The translations under genes were made by a program, and so were the position numbers. Below the pieces are notes generated by a model, which saw nothing but the letters and a program-made list of their open reading frames with translations, had not been told where the DNA came from and searched no databases. Of a DNA stretch of 64,000 bases, positions 35,141-58,972 are shown one piece after another. Source of the DNA: Solea solea (Eukaryota > Chordata > Actinopteri > Pleuronectiformes > Soleidae); assembly GCF_958295425.1 (NCBI RefSeq), contig NC_081153.1, positions 12,346,501-12,410,500 of the forward strand, given 5' to 3'. Each line of letters opens with the position of its first letter. The first letter of the stretch is position 1.

Positions 35141-35738
35141 CACGACACTGATCACAAATGAGCTGCAGATGTCCTCAAAGACCGTATATAAAAAATGGAA
35201 GTGTGTAAACACCGAATTAAAACGGTTGACATTTAAAAAAAAAAATGTTTATAATCTTAACTCTAGCGTGCTACCATTTGCAATTTAGCACCCAAGAGTG
35301 GCACAAAAGCTGCATGTGGTGAACATGAGAGGTAAACCTTCTCTCCTAAGGACCACCAGAGGAGAAAAACAACAACAAAAACATTTGAATTTGTACTCAA
35401 CAACAACATAAGCAAACTTTGTATGGAGAGCAGCGGTGGGACATGGCTGCGGGTGAGTCGGATAAAGAAGTGAGAACAAGGTGTCGCTTCAAATAGGTTC
35501 AACTAAGTTTAGAACAGAGCAGAATGAAGTCAACAGAGTGTCATGATAAGCTGTCACACAAGCACACACACAAACACACAAACGCCAAACGGATGCAACA
35601 CAAGCAACACTCAAAACAAAGACCTTAACGTCTTGATTTTGTGGCACTGCACTAATGAATTAATGACTCATACGGGGAGGAATTTTACAAAGGACAGGGA
35701 TTTAACAGCAAACAGGGTCACACACCAAACCACCCATC

Positions 35739-35808
<70 letters not shown>
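35739..35808. repeat. (GTATAT)n/(AT)n microsatellite
   Basis: Five or so GTATAT hexamers run into about 20 AT units. Confidence 0.9.
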
Positions 35809-35812
<4 letters not shown>

Positions 35813-36567
35813 CTCATATGTTACATCACCTCTCAGGCATGACACCAGAACAGAGAAGATGAGTTTCCTTTCTACCTCCTAAAAACTACAGCAGCCAACA
35901 ACCCAGATGAAGACAACTGGCGGCTTGTTTATCTCAAATGCACGAGACTAATATTAGCTGTGACGCGGTGGATATCTAAATCAATGAGCTATTTAAGATG
36001 ATAATGTCTTCTTAAAGTCAGAAAGAGGACACAAAGCAAAACAAAAAAAGAAGACTGTACACAAACATGAGTATAAATTTACTGGATGACTAGCCTATAC
36101 AATATAATAAATCAAGCAGGCTCTAAGTACATTCAATTATTATTATATGGAGGTTTCTTTATGTCAGTATTAGTTGGAAAGTAAAGATATACAGTGGGTA
36201 ATGGTTTGAAAAACAATGAATTAAAAACAGGCTTTTTATTTTGTTCCAAAACCACTCTGAGGCCAGTTTGTATACAGGACGATCATTACACTTGGATACA
36301 TTTAAATCCAGCCACACCTTAATTTAAAACTGCTTGAAAATTGAAAATCTGCTTCCAATAAAAATACAATTAAATGATGTTATGATATGTCTTGTAACTT
36401 ACACATCAGCCATTAGGAATAAGTAGAACCGGCTTTGTCCACTTCAAAAGACAACGGAAAAAAAAGAGCCAAACTGAAGTCAATGTGTGTATTAACTGCA
36501 GCGGTTTTGAATGTCTTACTTTTAAGCACCTCAGGCAATGTTAACCACTGTCACCAGGCTGGTGTCT

Positions 36568-36572
<5 letters not shown>

Positions 36573-36601
<29 letters not shown>
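36573..36601. repeat. (CA)n microsatellite
   Basis: About 14 CA units. Confidence 0.9.
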
Positions 36602-36602
<1 letters not shown>

Positions 36603-39600
36603 TCTCTGTTTAACTCATTATGAGACAGGTTTATGTACAAACGGAAGGGGCTTCTGAACTGATGCGTTGTAGATTGTAGATATGTATAGTCTCGTTTCAG
36701 TATGATTCACCACGTCAAACGTTCCTGCACTTCTCTTCACACACTTCAAACACTTTGGCATCGCATCTCCATCAAACAGAGCAGTAGAAGAAATGCTATC
36801 GTCCACAACCGGCCATTTTAAACTCTTATGATTGTTTTTTTTTTCCTCTTACGTACCTTTCGGTCACATCTCTTTACAAAGGCAAACCATCCATCCACAC
36901 AACTACAATTTTCACACTTTCATTAACATCTAAAGGCATTGGGTTTTTTTTTTTTTTATACATGACATGCTGAATGCTGCTGGTTGGCTGAGCGAGAGCA
37001 CATATTGAGGCTGCTACGCCTGTTGGCTGTGCTTTTATTTTGAAAATCCACAACTGCTGACAACTGCTCCTTTTTGGAGGGGGGGGGGGGGCTTTTTTTG
37101 CCACGGGATAATAATAATTGCTGCAACAGCTTCCGAGTCCATTTTAGTTTAGTGCAAAAATTACATTACAATGTTTTGAGTTTTATCTGGAGGAAAAGCA
37201 ATGCCATTCTCTTCTGGTATTTTAAGGTGCTGGTATAGGTTTATGTACAACAACAAAAAAGTGACTAGAGGTAAACAACATCCCCTATATGACATCTTGG
37301 TGTTTGGAATTTTACACCTGCTAGAATATGGTCGAAATGTTTCAAAATGTCTGTTAGTCATTTCCAAGTGAAATGACAGGCATCTTGTGGAGGACAAACG
37401 CCAACGAAGGTACTGACACCCAGGCGTCCCTTTGAGAGACTGAACATTCGAATACGTGAATGATGTGGACGATTGTGTCATCATCACGAAGGCCTACATT
37501 CAGGCCGAGACGAGGACATTTACATTTCAGACGATTAATTGGTTTTGATCCAGCTATAATTGTACTTCAATATACTGAAGGAACAAATGTTTTGTGGTGA
37601 AAACTGACCTGACCAGATTTATTTTGCTCTGTCATTTGCCTTAAGACAGACTGTTTTTAATTTCCTTAATAGTTCAAAAGCAACTTTGAATAGTAGTCGG
37701 ACTGACGGCAAAGTTTTGGTTACATTTTCCCGATCAAAAATATGCAATGATCACACCTGACAGCGTTTATTGTTAACACTGCTCAGATGGAAAAATCAAA
37801 GGTGTCGAGGGCAAGCCAAAGTCTGTCATTTCATTGGTGCATAGAATTTCAAGGAGCAAAAGCAAGGAAAGCCGTGTATGAAATACACACTTCAAGAATT
37901 TGGTCGTACAGCTTGATGCTCAAAAACTCTACAAAAAAGGAAAAAAAAAACAAAAAAAAACACACTCTCTCCTATCAGTTTGAGTAAACTAAGACAAACC
38001 ACAACAACATAAAAACCCAAGAAAAGAACGTCCGCCACCACACATGCACACACCAAGCGTTTAAAAGCTGTACTGTCAACACAAGGCTCAAGAAAATACC
38101 AATTAGATAAGAGAGCGGGGTAATTATACAGAAATGGCCAGTGGTGTGATGTTACCATAACACTTAAAACAGGTAACAAGAGGTAGGACACATGGCCATT
38201 TCCATACAATTACGCCAGTGTCACGCAATATGGCCGAGTCTCCTGCTTTCGATTGAGGAACACACGTCTATAGAAGTCATACCAACGTTCTGCGATCAAA
38301 AGTGCATCCAAATTTACATGTTGTGAGACCAGCACCGATAAGAACAATATTGACATCATAACAGTAAATATCAAGTACATGATTTTTCAGAATGCCCCAC
38401 AAACACAGTCAGTCGGCTTTCTAGTTGCTTTACAGGTAATAAGTTGAAAGCGTAACACAGAGAGGTCATCGAAGGGAGAGAGAAGATCCTCATCATTACA
38501 AAGCATATTGTTATCATACAATTAACAAAAAAAAAAAAAAGCTCTGTGGACCAATCCAGTGAGGATTTAAGGTGGTTTACAGTGAAAACATCTAGCACCT
38601 AGAATCAAGATGTCCCGTTGTGCTTTTATGCGTTTTTGATAATTAATCATGTAAAAGTTTGTAATCTTGTTTGGCTAAGAAAGATTGTGGGTTACAAAGG
38701 ATACACCCCCATTTTAAGGTTATAAAATCTACAACGTTACAAATAACCACATAAATACTTCATACCCATACGAAAGGCATGAAGATGCTGATAAGCACTA
38801 AGAAATGCTACTAAATGCGACATGCTTAAAAAAAACAACAATAACAACAAAAAAAAGGCCCTGATAATCTATCTCTACAAATGACCTAAATTCATGTGAG
38901 ATACCCCACTGTTAAATCTCTTGGTTAAAAATTATGCATAGTTAGAAAATATAGACAACTTGCCTCCAATCAAGACCATACAAACATTCGCCAGCTTGAC
39001 GTAGTAGTAAAACGCGTTGGGATGGGATGTTAGTAAATGTCTAGAATTATTAGTAAGACTGTTAACAGTCTCAGAAGGCAAGAGAATATTTGCATTTGAA
39101 ATCTGTATACAAATAGACAGTGTTAATTTAGACTACATGTGGGCCGGTCAGTTAAAAAAAGTCTTATTAATATTCTCAGCAGCCTCCACTTGAAAGCTTA
39201 TTCAAAATATACCTCATTACCAACATTACTGTATATATAGTAAAAAGACTCACAAAAAGTCATTTGCATAAATCCCAAGCTCTAGTGCGACGACGGCATC
39301 CATTTCCTGGAGCAAACACTATAATTTGAAAATGTGTTTTTTTCTTTTTTGATTTTAGGAAATTTCAGTTAGTTGAACTTTAAAAGGTTGCAGCTTTCAC
39401 TCCACTGTACCATTGCCAGGATGCCAATGCGCGACACAAACATTTCTCTGACGAAGATGCTGCAGAACACTCTAATATCACAATAAGCAAATATCACAAA
39501 AGCCTAAATGTCTAAAACGTGAGTCAGCTACATGCATATTATTTTTTTTTTTAAAAGAAGAAAGATTGAAATTAAAATGGACTATAAAAAGAGAAGGGAA

Positions 39601-40665
39601 GAAAACTGATTTCATCGAGTTCTCTTCAATGTTGATTTCTACATCATGTGTCTTTTATCAACACGGCTCAGAGTACATTAGAAAGGAGTCCTTGGAGGGA
39701 ACCAGTCCCAATACACTATTTCTCGCATGGGAATTAGATTACTCGTGCAACTTGGTCAGTTCACTAACAAGTGAGGCAGAGGAGGATGAAATATAGCTGT
39801 TCTTTGTCAATTTGCACACTAAAACATATGTAGTAGAACTGTAGGTTCGAGGGTTGCATCTGTGACTGAAAGAATCTGTTGGTAAAGTCATTACCAGACT
39901 TGGCATAAATATTGGTCACCAATGTCAATCAAGGACAAATACTGAAAAAACCCAGCAGACGTGGGCCAAATAAAATCATAATTTTACATAAAAATGACAT
40001 GATAGAAAGGTGGTTTTCAAATGGCACTTTTCATCACATAGTGCCCTATGTGAAAAATCACACACAACCCTCAAATTATTAAGTACTTTTGTCCTGGTTA
40101 AGTACCCCTTCTTCTCAGTGCACTTTGCTTTGATTGGCTGATAAATAATGTTTGTCAGAGGCATTATAAACAGTGAACGGGCCTCCTCACCTTTTGACAT
40201 CTCCTTCTCCTTTCGAGCACCAAGACTGTAACAAATGATAAAAACAGGAGAAGGAGGGCAAACAGCTTATTCTAAATAATAAACCACCCCGATGTCAAAT
40301 GTTACTGCCCACTAGTTTAGAAATTGTAGATTTCATCTATCAGTGTACAAACTTTTCCTATTAATCTCAGATTTTGTAATATATATTCCCCCCTGACACA
40401 TACAAACGCACACGAATGCACAACATGTCACAACATGTAAGTAGAACCTCTAAATCCATTCTTTTGCATCTTAGTCTAATAGCAGGCTTGGTTTAGCTGG
40501 GTTAGGGGCTGAAGTACAATTATCGACATATGGGTAACTGATAGGTTTAAGTTGGGAAATCATGATGTAAAACCACTATGATGCTTTCTACAGTTGACAG
40601 CGGCACAGCCGGTGGTGTAGTGTGTTCCATCAGTCTCACCCACACCAACCTGGGGTTGTGTGCAC

Positions 40666-51475
<10,810 letters not shown>

Positions 51476-52330
51476 TTTGTCGACTTTTCAAGCGTGAGTC
51501 GTGGACGTACAGATACTCCACTTTATTTAGGCCAAATTCCGCCCAAACTCATGCGTGGTCGAAAGGCGTCAATATGTACCAGATTGAGGGAAGAATTCCA
51601 ATTCGGAAAGGATATTTAGTTAACGAAGTGGTAAATATTTGGAGTCTCTCATCCTCGATACGGCCCCATCCCCCCAACACACAAAACAGGAGCAAAAGAC
51701 CCACGCAGGTCAAGAGGATTCCCTCCCATCTACTTCCGCTGTTGATCACTTCCCGCTAGGCAAGTATCCAAAGACGTGTTTTGTTTGGAAACAGCGTGTC
51801 TATTCCGCAAAAACCAAATTAAGTCTATTGAAATGCTAAACCGGTTAACAAATGTTTGTTTTTCACTACATTTAACGCGATGTAACAGCAGTCGTTTCGC
51901 TGTAAATGACACAGATTAATGTTTGACGTGAGTGGAGGATAACTGTCTTGTTGAATGTTCTCTGCAATGACGACGAACTGACGCGAAATGGGCGCGCGCT
52001 CTCAGTCCCTACAAAAGATTCAAATCGAAGAATACACAGCGAACGTTATTTTTTTTTCTTGAATTAGATTTTCAATGTATGTTTATTGGGGTTAACGTCA
52101 CTATACTGCTTTGAGAAAACACGAACAAAGACAGAGTTGGGGGGGAAAAAATAAAATAAAAATGTGTCAACGAGTCGGACAACACAGGAAAAAGTAAGTG
52201 GACTCGCGAGGAAGTACTTCCGGGTGACAAAGAACGAAGGATCACAGTGAAGTTGCCCAGTTAGTAGTTTAGTTGTTGATATTCGAAGAATATTGTGTGC
52301 ACAAATAAGACGGTTCAACAAGACAAAGTA
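51476..52330 (-). promoter_or_regulatory. ago2: ago2 5' UTR and promoter region
   Basis: Upstream of the ATG at 51,475. The block at 51,700-52,230 has ETS-type cores ('cttccgctg' near 51,735 and 'acttccggg' at 52,216-52,224) and CpG-containing stretches such as 'gacgcgaaatgggcgcgcg' near 51,981. It has no TATA box that I can see. This fits a housekeeping-type promoter. The start site is not determined. Confidence 0.4.
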
Positions 52331-53755
52331 GTTTGGTGAAGTTGTATGGAGCTCGGATGGTTGTATTTGTCGTAGTAATTATTTTTGCACACACACCAAT
52401 TAGTGATAGTAAATTTGACCTCTGCATTTAACACAGTCTTTTTACACACTTGCAGCATTACTCTGCCTTGCTCAGTGCAACCCTTAAGTTACAAGCTCAA
52501 ATCATTTCCTCTTTCCCTGGGGCTGTAGTACTAGTAGTTGATGAGAGATGTAATTTAATTTTACCTCCAAATGTGAACTTTATCTGCCAGTTTGAACTCC
52601 CTCTGACTGTGGCCTGTACAGATGTTGCTTTGCAGGCAAACACTGTTGTGGTTTGCTCATAATGGTACATTTTCCTTCTGAGGACCTGGCTCGTCATCTT
52701 TGCACAGTCCAAGTGCAGTTTTGCCAATCCATCAGCTCTAAAAATATAATGAAATGACACTTTCTGTCATGACACATTATCTGCTTTCTACAATTCTTGA
52801 CGAGTTTATTATGGCCCCATTGTGGTGTTTTACAAGTGGATTTAAAGATTTAAAAATAAGATAAGATATCTCTTCAACACACTAGTAAACATGCATTACG
52901 ACACTTGACCCTTTGCAACATATTATGATGTATGTGACAGAGTAAATAGTCTAAGAGTTTGTACATGTTAACAAATTGCACCGGTATAATTGCAGTGTTG
53001 TGGTTTAAAAGAAATGGGTTTTGTGTGAGCACTCCGTTTTTGCGGGTTTGCCCCTCGAGTGCAGCACCTCGGTTTGTCCACTGGTCGGCGCTGTTCACCA
53101 CTGAATGTGTCAGACAGTGGCGCTGAGCATTGATTTAGCATGTTCTGCTACGTGTTCTTTCACATGAGATAATATAAATCGTTATTGATCCTGGGCCATA
53201 TTATCGTTGTTATATGATGCCAACCAAGAAAACCCAAAATTGTTCTTGAATACGAAAAATCGCATTGTGGGAAGGCATTAGTTGTGATTAATGGAATATA
53301 ACATATTTTACATTAATCTAAATGTTTAATATGCTGATTATTATATTAGCTACACATATTAGTGGACAGTATAAACTAGTATATATTAGATGCAAGAGTC
53401 GAAAATTTCATTGGTGTAGTTTAAAATGTGGTTTTAAAAAGGCTAAACATCCTCAGAAAATATGTTTCATGCTTTATTAGCGTTTGTATCATTCAATTGT
53501 AAGCTGTGATTTAGAGGCTATTATTTTGATCACTTACACAATAAAATAACGTGTATTGCGCGTTAATAGAATGCATAAGTAAAGAATAATGAAGACAACA
53601 TTGTCCTCATAATCAGTCAGCTGCTGCCATTTTAGTAATAAGCGATTTGTCTCAGTAATTCATCCATCTGAAAAAAACGTCCACTGGCCAACACTTTAAT
53701 TACTCCTATTGATTGATCGTGTAAAATCACAACAATGCAGCAACATAGCCCTGGT
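52331..53755. other. ago2-dlx5 intergenic DNA
   Basis: AT-rich unique sequence without recognised repeats. Several TAAT cores lie in 53,270-53,720, closer to dlx5. These could be upstream dlx5 control sequence, but nothing specific can be claimed. Confidence 0.4.
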
Positions 53756-54045
53756 GGTTCCCCCCTTATAAGAAAGCTGGCGGAGTGAATTGGGTGTAGC
53801 TGTGTCTGTGTGCGCCCTGGCCAATGGAACCAGATCCTCCCTGCAGTGCGTAAGAGCGCGGTTTAGGATTTAACCAAGTCTTTGCTGCGGGGCTGGCTAC
53901 AGTCTTCACCAGAGCCCGACGGCCTGAGAGCCTTTCAACAATGCCAGTCTAGTCTCCACGCTGCTTTGGATCACACTGCGTCGTCTCTTTTTTGGTGCTA
54001 ATACAATAAAAGCGACAAAAATACCCACGCGTTTTCCTTCGAATT
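53756..54045 (+). promoter_or_regulatory. dlx5a: dlx5 core promoter and 5' UTR
   Basis: A TATA-like 'ccttataagaaag' at about 53,763-53,775 is followed by a CCAAT motif ('ggccaatgg') at about 53,819. About 250 nt of 5' UTR would then precede the ATG at 54,046, close to the usual layout of Dlx5 genes. The start site is inferred. Confidence 0.5.
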
Positions 54046-55451
54046 ATGACTGGAGTATTCGATCGGAGGATCCCGAGTGTGAAACCTGCAGACTTCCAGA
54101 GCTCCTTTCAACTCTCAACCGCCATGCACCACCCGTCTCAGGAATCTCCTACTTTACCGGAGTCCACAGCCACAGATTCCGGCTACTACAGTCCCGCCGG
54201 TGGAGTCTCTCACGGCTACTGCTCACCGAGCTCCACCTCGTACGGGAAGCCTCTCAATGCCTACCAGTACCAGTACCCGGGTGTCAACGCGTCCGCTGGA
54301 AATTACTCGACAAAATCCTACACCGATTACAGCTCGTACACGACCCCCGCCTACCATCAGTACACTGGGGCTTACAGCAGAGTGCAAGCCCAGCCAAGTC
54401 CACAAGGTAAGGCCCCGCAGATAATTTTTTATTACATTATAATTGTTATTATATGAACATGAGCAGATTAATAGTTTGTGGTCGATGTATTATTTAGTCT
54501 ATTTGATTTTTTTCCCACTTTCTGCATAAAAATAAAACAATGAATCCAACAAACGAGGCTTCATTTGTGATTAAAAATGACTTTGAAGCTTTTTAATAAT
54601 ACGCACAGTTTTCCTTAGTTTCTCCTCTGGAATACATTTTGTTTATGGCACTAGATTTTCCATGGGGTTTAAAATGATAAAGGTGGCCCACTAAAAAGAA
54701 AGAAGGACTAATGTTTAATAAAAGATGCTCCATTTTACACTGGGAGCAAAGTACTCATTGTTGCTTGCGATTACTTTGACAGAAAAAGAGATAAGCGAGC
54801 CTGAGGTGAGGATGGTGAACGGCAAGCCGAAAAAAGTGAGGAAGCCTCGCACAATCTACTCCAGCTTCCAGCTGGCCGCTCTGCAGAGGCGCTTCCAGAA
54901 CACACAGTACCTGGCGCTGCCGGAGAGAGCCGAGCTGGCTGCATCACTGGGACTCACGCAAACACAGGTGGGCTCACATTTTCCTAGTCTTTTCATTTGA
55001 GTTTCATTATCAAATATGTCAATAATAACCTCTATTTATCTTGTGCGTTTTTACGCACCGTGTCTCCTTTTCCCCCTTCCATTGCTTCTGTGGTTCTATC
55101 AGACATTAATCTTTTGTTGTCTTTGTTTTTTTCCAGGTGAAGATCTGGTTCCAGAACAGGAGATCAAAAATGAAGAAGCTCATTAAAAACGGGGAGCATC
55201 TACCGGAGCACAGCCCCAGCTCCAGCGACCCCATGGCGTGCAACTCTCCACAGTCCCCGGCCGTGTGGGACACACAGGGCCCGTCCAGGCCGCATAGCCT
55301 ACAGCCACAGAACATCAACACGACCGCGTCTAACTTTTTGGAAAACTCGGGGTCGTGGTACACCCCAGCCGGAAGCTCCATGACCTCCCACCTGCAGAGT
55401 CCTAACTCGATACAGCACTCACTGGCTCTTGGAGCGGGGACGTTATATTGA
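54046..55451 (+). CDS. dlx5a: Dlx5 homeodomain transcription factor
   Basis: Distal-less class regulator of branchial arch, otic, fin and forebrain development. Exons 54046-54406, 54783-54967 and 55137-55451; phases close, 286 aa (mammalian 289). It begins [18 protein letters not shown] and carries [15 protein letters not shown], as in Dlx5. The N-terminal Distal-less domain has SATDS-type and tyrosine-rich segments. The homeodomain spans about residues 139-198; intron 2 falls before V45 of helix 3 (VKIWFQN), the standard Dlx position. The C-terminus has [20 protein letters not shown] and ends ALGAGTLY. Unusual for Dlx: N at homeodomain position 22 (usually K), R52 (usually K, WFQNKR) and M56. 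The gene is convergent with dlx6. The copy suffix 'a' is by analogy with the retained linked fish pair. Confidence 0.95.
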
Positions 55452-56300
55452 AAAAACCCTGTTGTTCATTTCAAACCTCCTTCATTTTTTTCTCTCTCCT
55501 TCTATGGACTCGTGTTCACATTTCAGAGGAATATGCAAATGTATTTGATGACAGTCATAGAAGAAACGTGTAAAATGTGTAAATGTGTGCATGTAATTTA
55601 TTGCATTTTTTGGAAGACTATTAAACGTTTAAATGGACAATGGAACTTGGAAAACCTCCGGCTTCTCTGCTGCAGTCTCTTGTTATTTACACCGAAAATC
55701 ACGGACACGGACTCACAGACATGAGCTATGTCTGTGAGTCTCAGGTGACGTTCGATGAGTTAAAGATGAATTAGAAAATGTACATTTATTTACCATACTT
55801 TTCATTTGTCATATTTATTCTATTATTATTATTATTATTATTGTTATTATTACCATTATTATTATTATTATTGTTACTGTCTTTATTTCTGAAAATGTCA
55901 CCTAACCTAGTGTTTTGGAGAAGGAAATTAAGGAAAATGCCGTCATTATCAAATCAAAAAGCATAAATAATGTGTAAAGATTTTATTATTTTAGTGCTTT
56001 AACACATGAAGCAAAAAAATGGTATTGTACATTTCTGAGAAATCGTGTCTAATATGTACCATAATAACAAGGCAGTCCTCCTTTATATATAATTATAATT
56101 ACACTTGTTTCACATTATTATTATTATTATTATTATTATTGTTATATATAATATTTATTTTGTGTTTGTGGGAGTCGGTGCAGATTTTGTAAGACTGTAT
56201 TTTGTAAAACAATCGGATTCAGTGTGACATCGTCAACTTTGTAATATATTATTGTAAAATCCATATTTTAAATAATGATATAAAAAATCCAGTATTTTGC
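55452..56300 (+). other. dlx5a: dlx5 3' UTR (probable) with (TTA)n tracts
   Basis: AT-rich downstream sequence with an ATTAAA at about 55,616 and (ATT)n tracts at about 55,821-55,876 and 56,115-56,145. The end of the transcript is not determined. Confidence 0.4.
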
Positions 56301-56689
56301 AACCTGTAGTTCTATATTTACCAATCTGAAACCACACAACAACATGAATTATTGTTATTCATAGTAATATGAATAACAATACAAAATAATAATTATTAGT
56401 AATAATAATGCTAATAATAGTATAATTCAGACGGTGTTTTCGTGCAGCAGCTGGCTGAGGCTCTCAGCTCTGTAAAGCAGACGTGCAGGGCTTGTTGCAG
56501 CAGACAGTCTGCAGTCGCTCTCGCTTTGTCTTCCCTGCAATTAGACGCTTTGAATGGCAGAGAGGAGGCGAGGGGGGCGGCACGGAGATCTGAGACAATC
56601 CGCATTCCTGTGGGGGCAGACCGGCTCCAGAGCTCTGCCAGTCCCGGCCGCAGCCCACCTTCCGGGTAAAAAAAAAATGAGAAAAGGAA

Positions 56690-57265
56690 GAAAGGCAAAG
56701 AAAGCGAGAGAGGGAGGGAGAGAGAGGGAGAGAGAGAGAGAGAGATCCTCACCATGTTATTATCAGCAGGCTGCATTAGCTGCGCTGCCGCTGCAAGAAA
56801 CCGCTAAACAAACCGTGTCACTGCGTGACATATTAGCAGATTTGAAAATTGACCTAATTGAATTTGCCTGCATGGCGAACAATCACACACACACACACAC
56901 ACACACACAAATGTAGTACTGTCATAGTGTTCATCTTCAATTTAAAATCATCAAACAACTGTTTTTTGTTGTTTGTTGTCTTTCACCCTCACTTTTTTTT
57001 TGCGTTTCAGCAGGTCACTCGAGACATTTTCACACCACGCGCACACGCTCATGCACAGTCGCACACGAAGGCCTCTTTTGCGTCTGTGTCCGTCCCTCTC
57101 TCTCTTTCTCTCTCTCACTCTCTCTCTCTCACACACACACACAAACACCTGTATGTCCCTATCATCATCCATTTCTCTCTCTCTCTCTATCTCTCTCGCT
57201 CTCTCTCTCTCACTCACACACACACACACACTTACTCACTCACACAAGATTTGCACAGCTATTCT
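56690..57265. repeat. Cluster of (GA)n, (CA)n and (TC)n microsatellites
   Basis: (GA)n at about 56,705-56,746, (CA)n at about 56,884-56,909, and alternating (TC)n/(CA)n at about 57,090-57,145 and 57,173-57,232. Open frames across this block are low-complexity artefacts. Confidence 0.9.
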
Positions 57266-57645
57266 TCTGGGGACGCTGCGCTGACTTTGATTGAATTCAA
57301 TATTAATGAAAGTATTATTCCTAACCATTACATTACATGTCATTTAGCAGACGCTTTTATCCAAAGCGACTTACAATAAGTGCATTTAAACATTTGGGTA
57401 CAAATAAGATCTAGAAGTAAGTAAGAGCTTCAAGTAAGCCAAACTATGAAGCGCTAGTCATAAGTGCGATATATAAGTTGTTTTTTTTTTTACCATAACT
57501 ATAACCATAACTGATGATGCCTAACTCTAACCTGAACCCATCCACAATTAAGGTTCTGCCTCATTAGGCCCAGGTTTTGGTCTCTATGATGACTACTGGT
57601 CCTGACAAGGTCAGTGTGTTTATGCCAGAAAAGGTTCTAAAGAGA
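57265..57645 (+). repeat. AACC-rich repeat split by another insertion
   Basis: The outer family ('gacgctgcgctgactttgat', later 'accataactataaccataac' and 'taggcccaggttttggtctc') is interrupted at about 57,322-57,491. The inserted block contains 'catttagcagacgctttta' and 'tccaaagcgacttacaataa', one of the commonest dispersed repeats in fish genomes, ending in a T run. Confidence 0.65.
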
Positions 57646-57646
57646 C

Positions 57647-57683
<37 letters not shown>

Positions 57684-57710
57684 ACCTGTATGGCTCTGTC
57701 ATCTATCCAT

Positions 57711-57780
<70 letters not shown>
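57645..57780. repeat. (CA)n and (TC)n(AC)n microsatellites
   Basis: CA run at about 57,649-57,684, then (TC)n at about 57,713-57,756 passing directly into (AC)n to about 57,780. Confidence 0.9.
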
Positions 57781-57782
<2 letters not shown>

Positions 57783-57899
57783 GTGGTGCCATTATATCGA
57801 GAGCCCGTTTATTTCCAACCGAACATTTTCCACTCAGCGAGTTTCCCCCCGTTTTGCAAATCGAGTCTAAATAATGACAGTTAGCTTTACTGGACAGCT

Positions 57900-58165
57900 T
57901 CAACTGTAACACTCCACAATAATTATTCTCCAGGATTAGGGCCTCCATTATCATAATCTGGACATTGACAATTACCTATAATTTGCAAAGATGCGCTTGG
58001 TTCTTGATTGCAGAGGGCTTTTTTTTTTTTTTTTTCCCCGAAGCTCGCCATCACTAAACAGTGACAGTAATAACAGCTAATTTTGCAGGCAATATATAAG
58101 AGCTTACCAGGGTGTGCAAACACTTTCCCACCTGGATTTGCTTATTCAACCAGCGGCAGTAAAAA
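57900..58165. promoter_or_regulatory. Candidate Dlx5/6 intergenic enhancer (nearer dlx5)
   Basis: A repeat-free island between microsatellite blocks with many homeodomain cores: AATAATTATT (about 57,918), 'attatcataatct', 'gacaattacctataatttgc', and 'agctaattttgcaggc' (58,077). A T run at 58,019-58,035 is the only low-complexity part. In vertebrates two conserved enhancers (I56i, I56ii) lie between Dlx5 and Dlx6; the position suggests I56ii. Assigned from position and composition only. Confidence 0.4.
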
Positions 58166-58590
58166 GCGTGCAGCGCCTTTTTTTGGTTAGTTTGTGTTAG
58201 AGCAAAGGAAAGGAAAGGTAAGCGAGCAGAGTCTTATATTTTCTCTCCTGTGACTGTTCCTGATTTAATTTACAAGAGACCGATAAGGAGTCTTTACTCA
58301 TTGGATCAACTGAAACCACAACAATCTGCATTTTTCTGAGACACTCTGATGTTTTATTTGTGGGAGTAAACATTTCATTTGTGTGTGTATTTTTTTTTTT
58401 ATGAGCTTTTTTATTCATGTTGTGCCGGTGCAGTTAATGTGGTGATGAGTGGAATCTTAGTCTGCTTCTGCTGCTTTTGTTGCTGTGAGTCTGTTTGAGG
58501 CTAAAGATCACAGAGCAAGAAGTGACACAACCCTCCCTCCTTTCAACCCCCACCCTCATATCTGCCTCTGTCACTCTGCTGCACTCCTTC

Positions 58591-58592
58591 AC

Positions 58593-58666
<74 letters not shown>

Positions 58667-58668
58667 AC
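58591..58668. repeat. (ATCT)n microsatellite
   Basis: About 19 ATCT units. Two overlapping open frames over it (SIYL repeats) are artefacts. Confidence 0.95.
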
Positions 58669-58938
58669 CACTTAAAGGCCTCATTTGAAAGACTTATTTT
58701 ATTAAATGTTATATTTATTTTATTTTTCATGTGACCCATGGCATTGATTCTCAGTTTAAAATGTATCATTTTACCCCCAATATTCCATTTGATTTGTAAT
58801 TTCCTGCAAAACAACATTGTTTTTTATCCAGTAATTTTGTGGAAACATGTAAACAAATGCATTAGTGTATGTGTTAAGTACAACATTGGCCACTCTAACA
58901 TTGTTATTTTTTATATTTTTTATTAATATTAATTATGA

Positions 58939-58972
58939 GGTGTGTGTGTGTGTGTGTGTGGGGGGGGGGGGG
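58939..58972. repeat. (GT)n followed by poly-G
   Basis: GT units at about 58,940-58,959, then about 12 G. Confidence 0.9.

Larger units (their letters stand above)
32046..40665 (-). other. ago2: Probable long ago2 3' UTR
   Basis: From the ago2 stop codon downstream on the minus strand there are about 8.6 kb with almost no transposons, many A/T runs and no coding exons. The interval is much cleaner than 27.6-32 kb next to it. A minus-strand AATAAA lies at 32,052-32,057. Mammalian AGO2 also has a very long 3' UTR. Minus-strand 7-mers complementary to the let-7 seed (CTACCTC) occur at 32,780-32,786 and 38,180-38,186. Simple repeats and one MITE scrap (35,020-35,140) lie inside. The extent is inference; nearer polyadenylation sites could also be used. 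Confidence 0.45.

Noticed and set aside
56858..57379. 173-aa plus-strand open frame
   Set aside because: It is made of HTHTHT and SLSLSL runs from CA and TC microsatellites.
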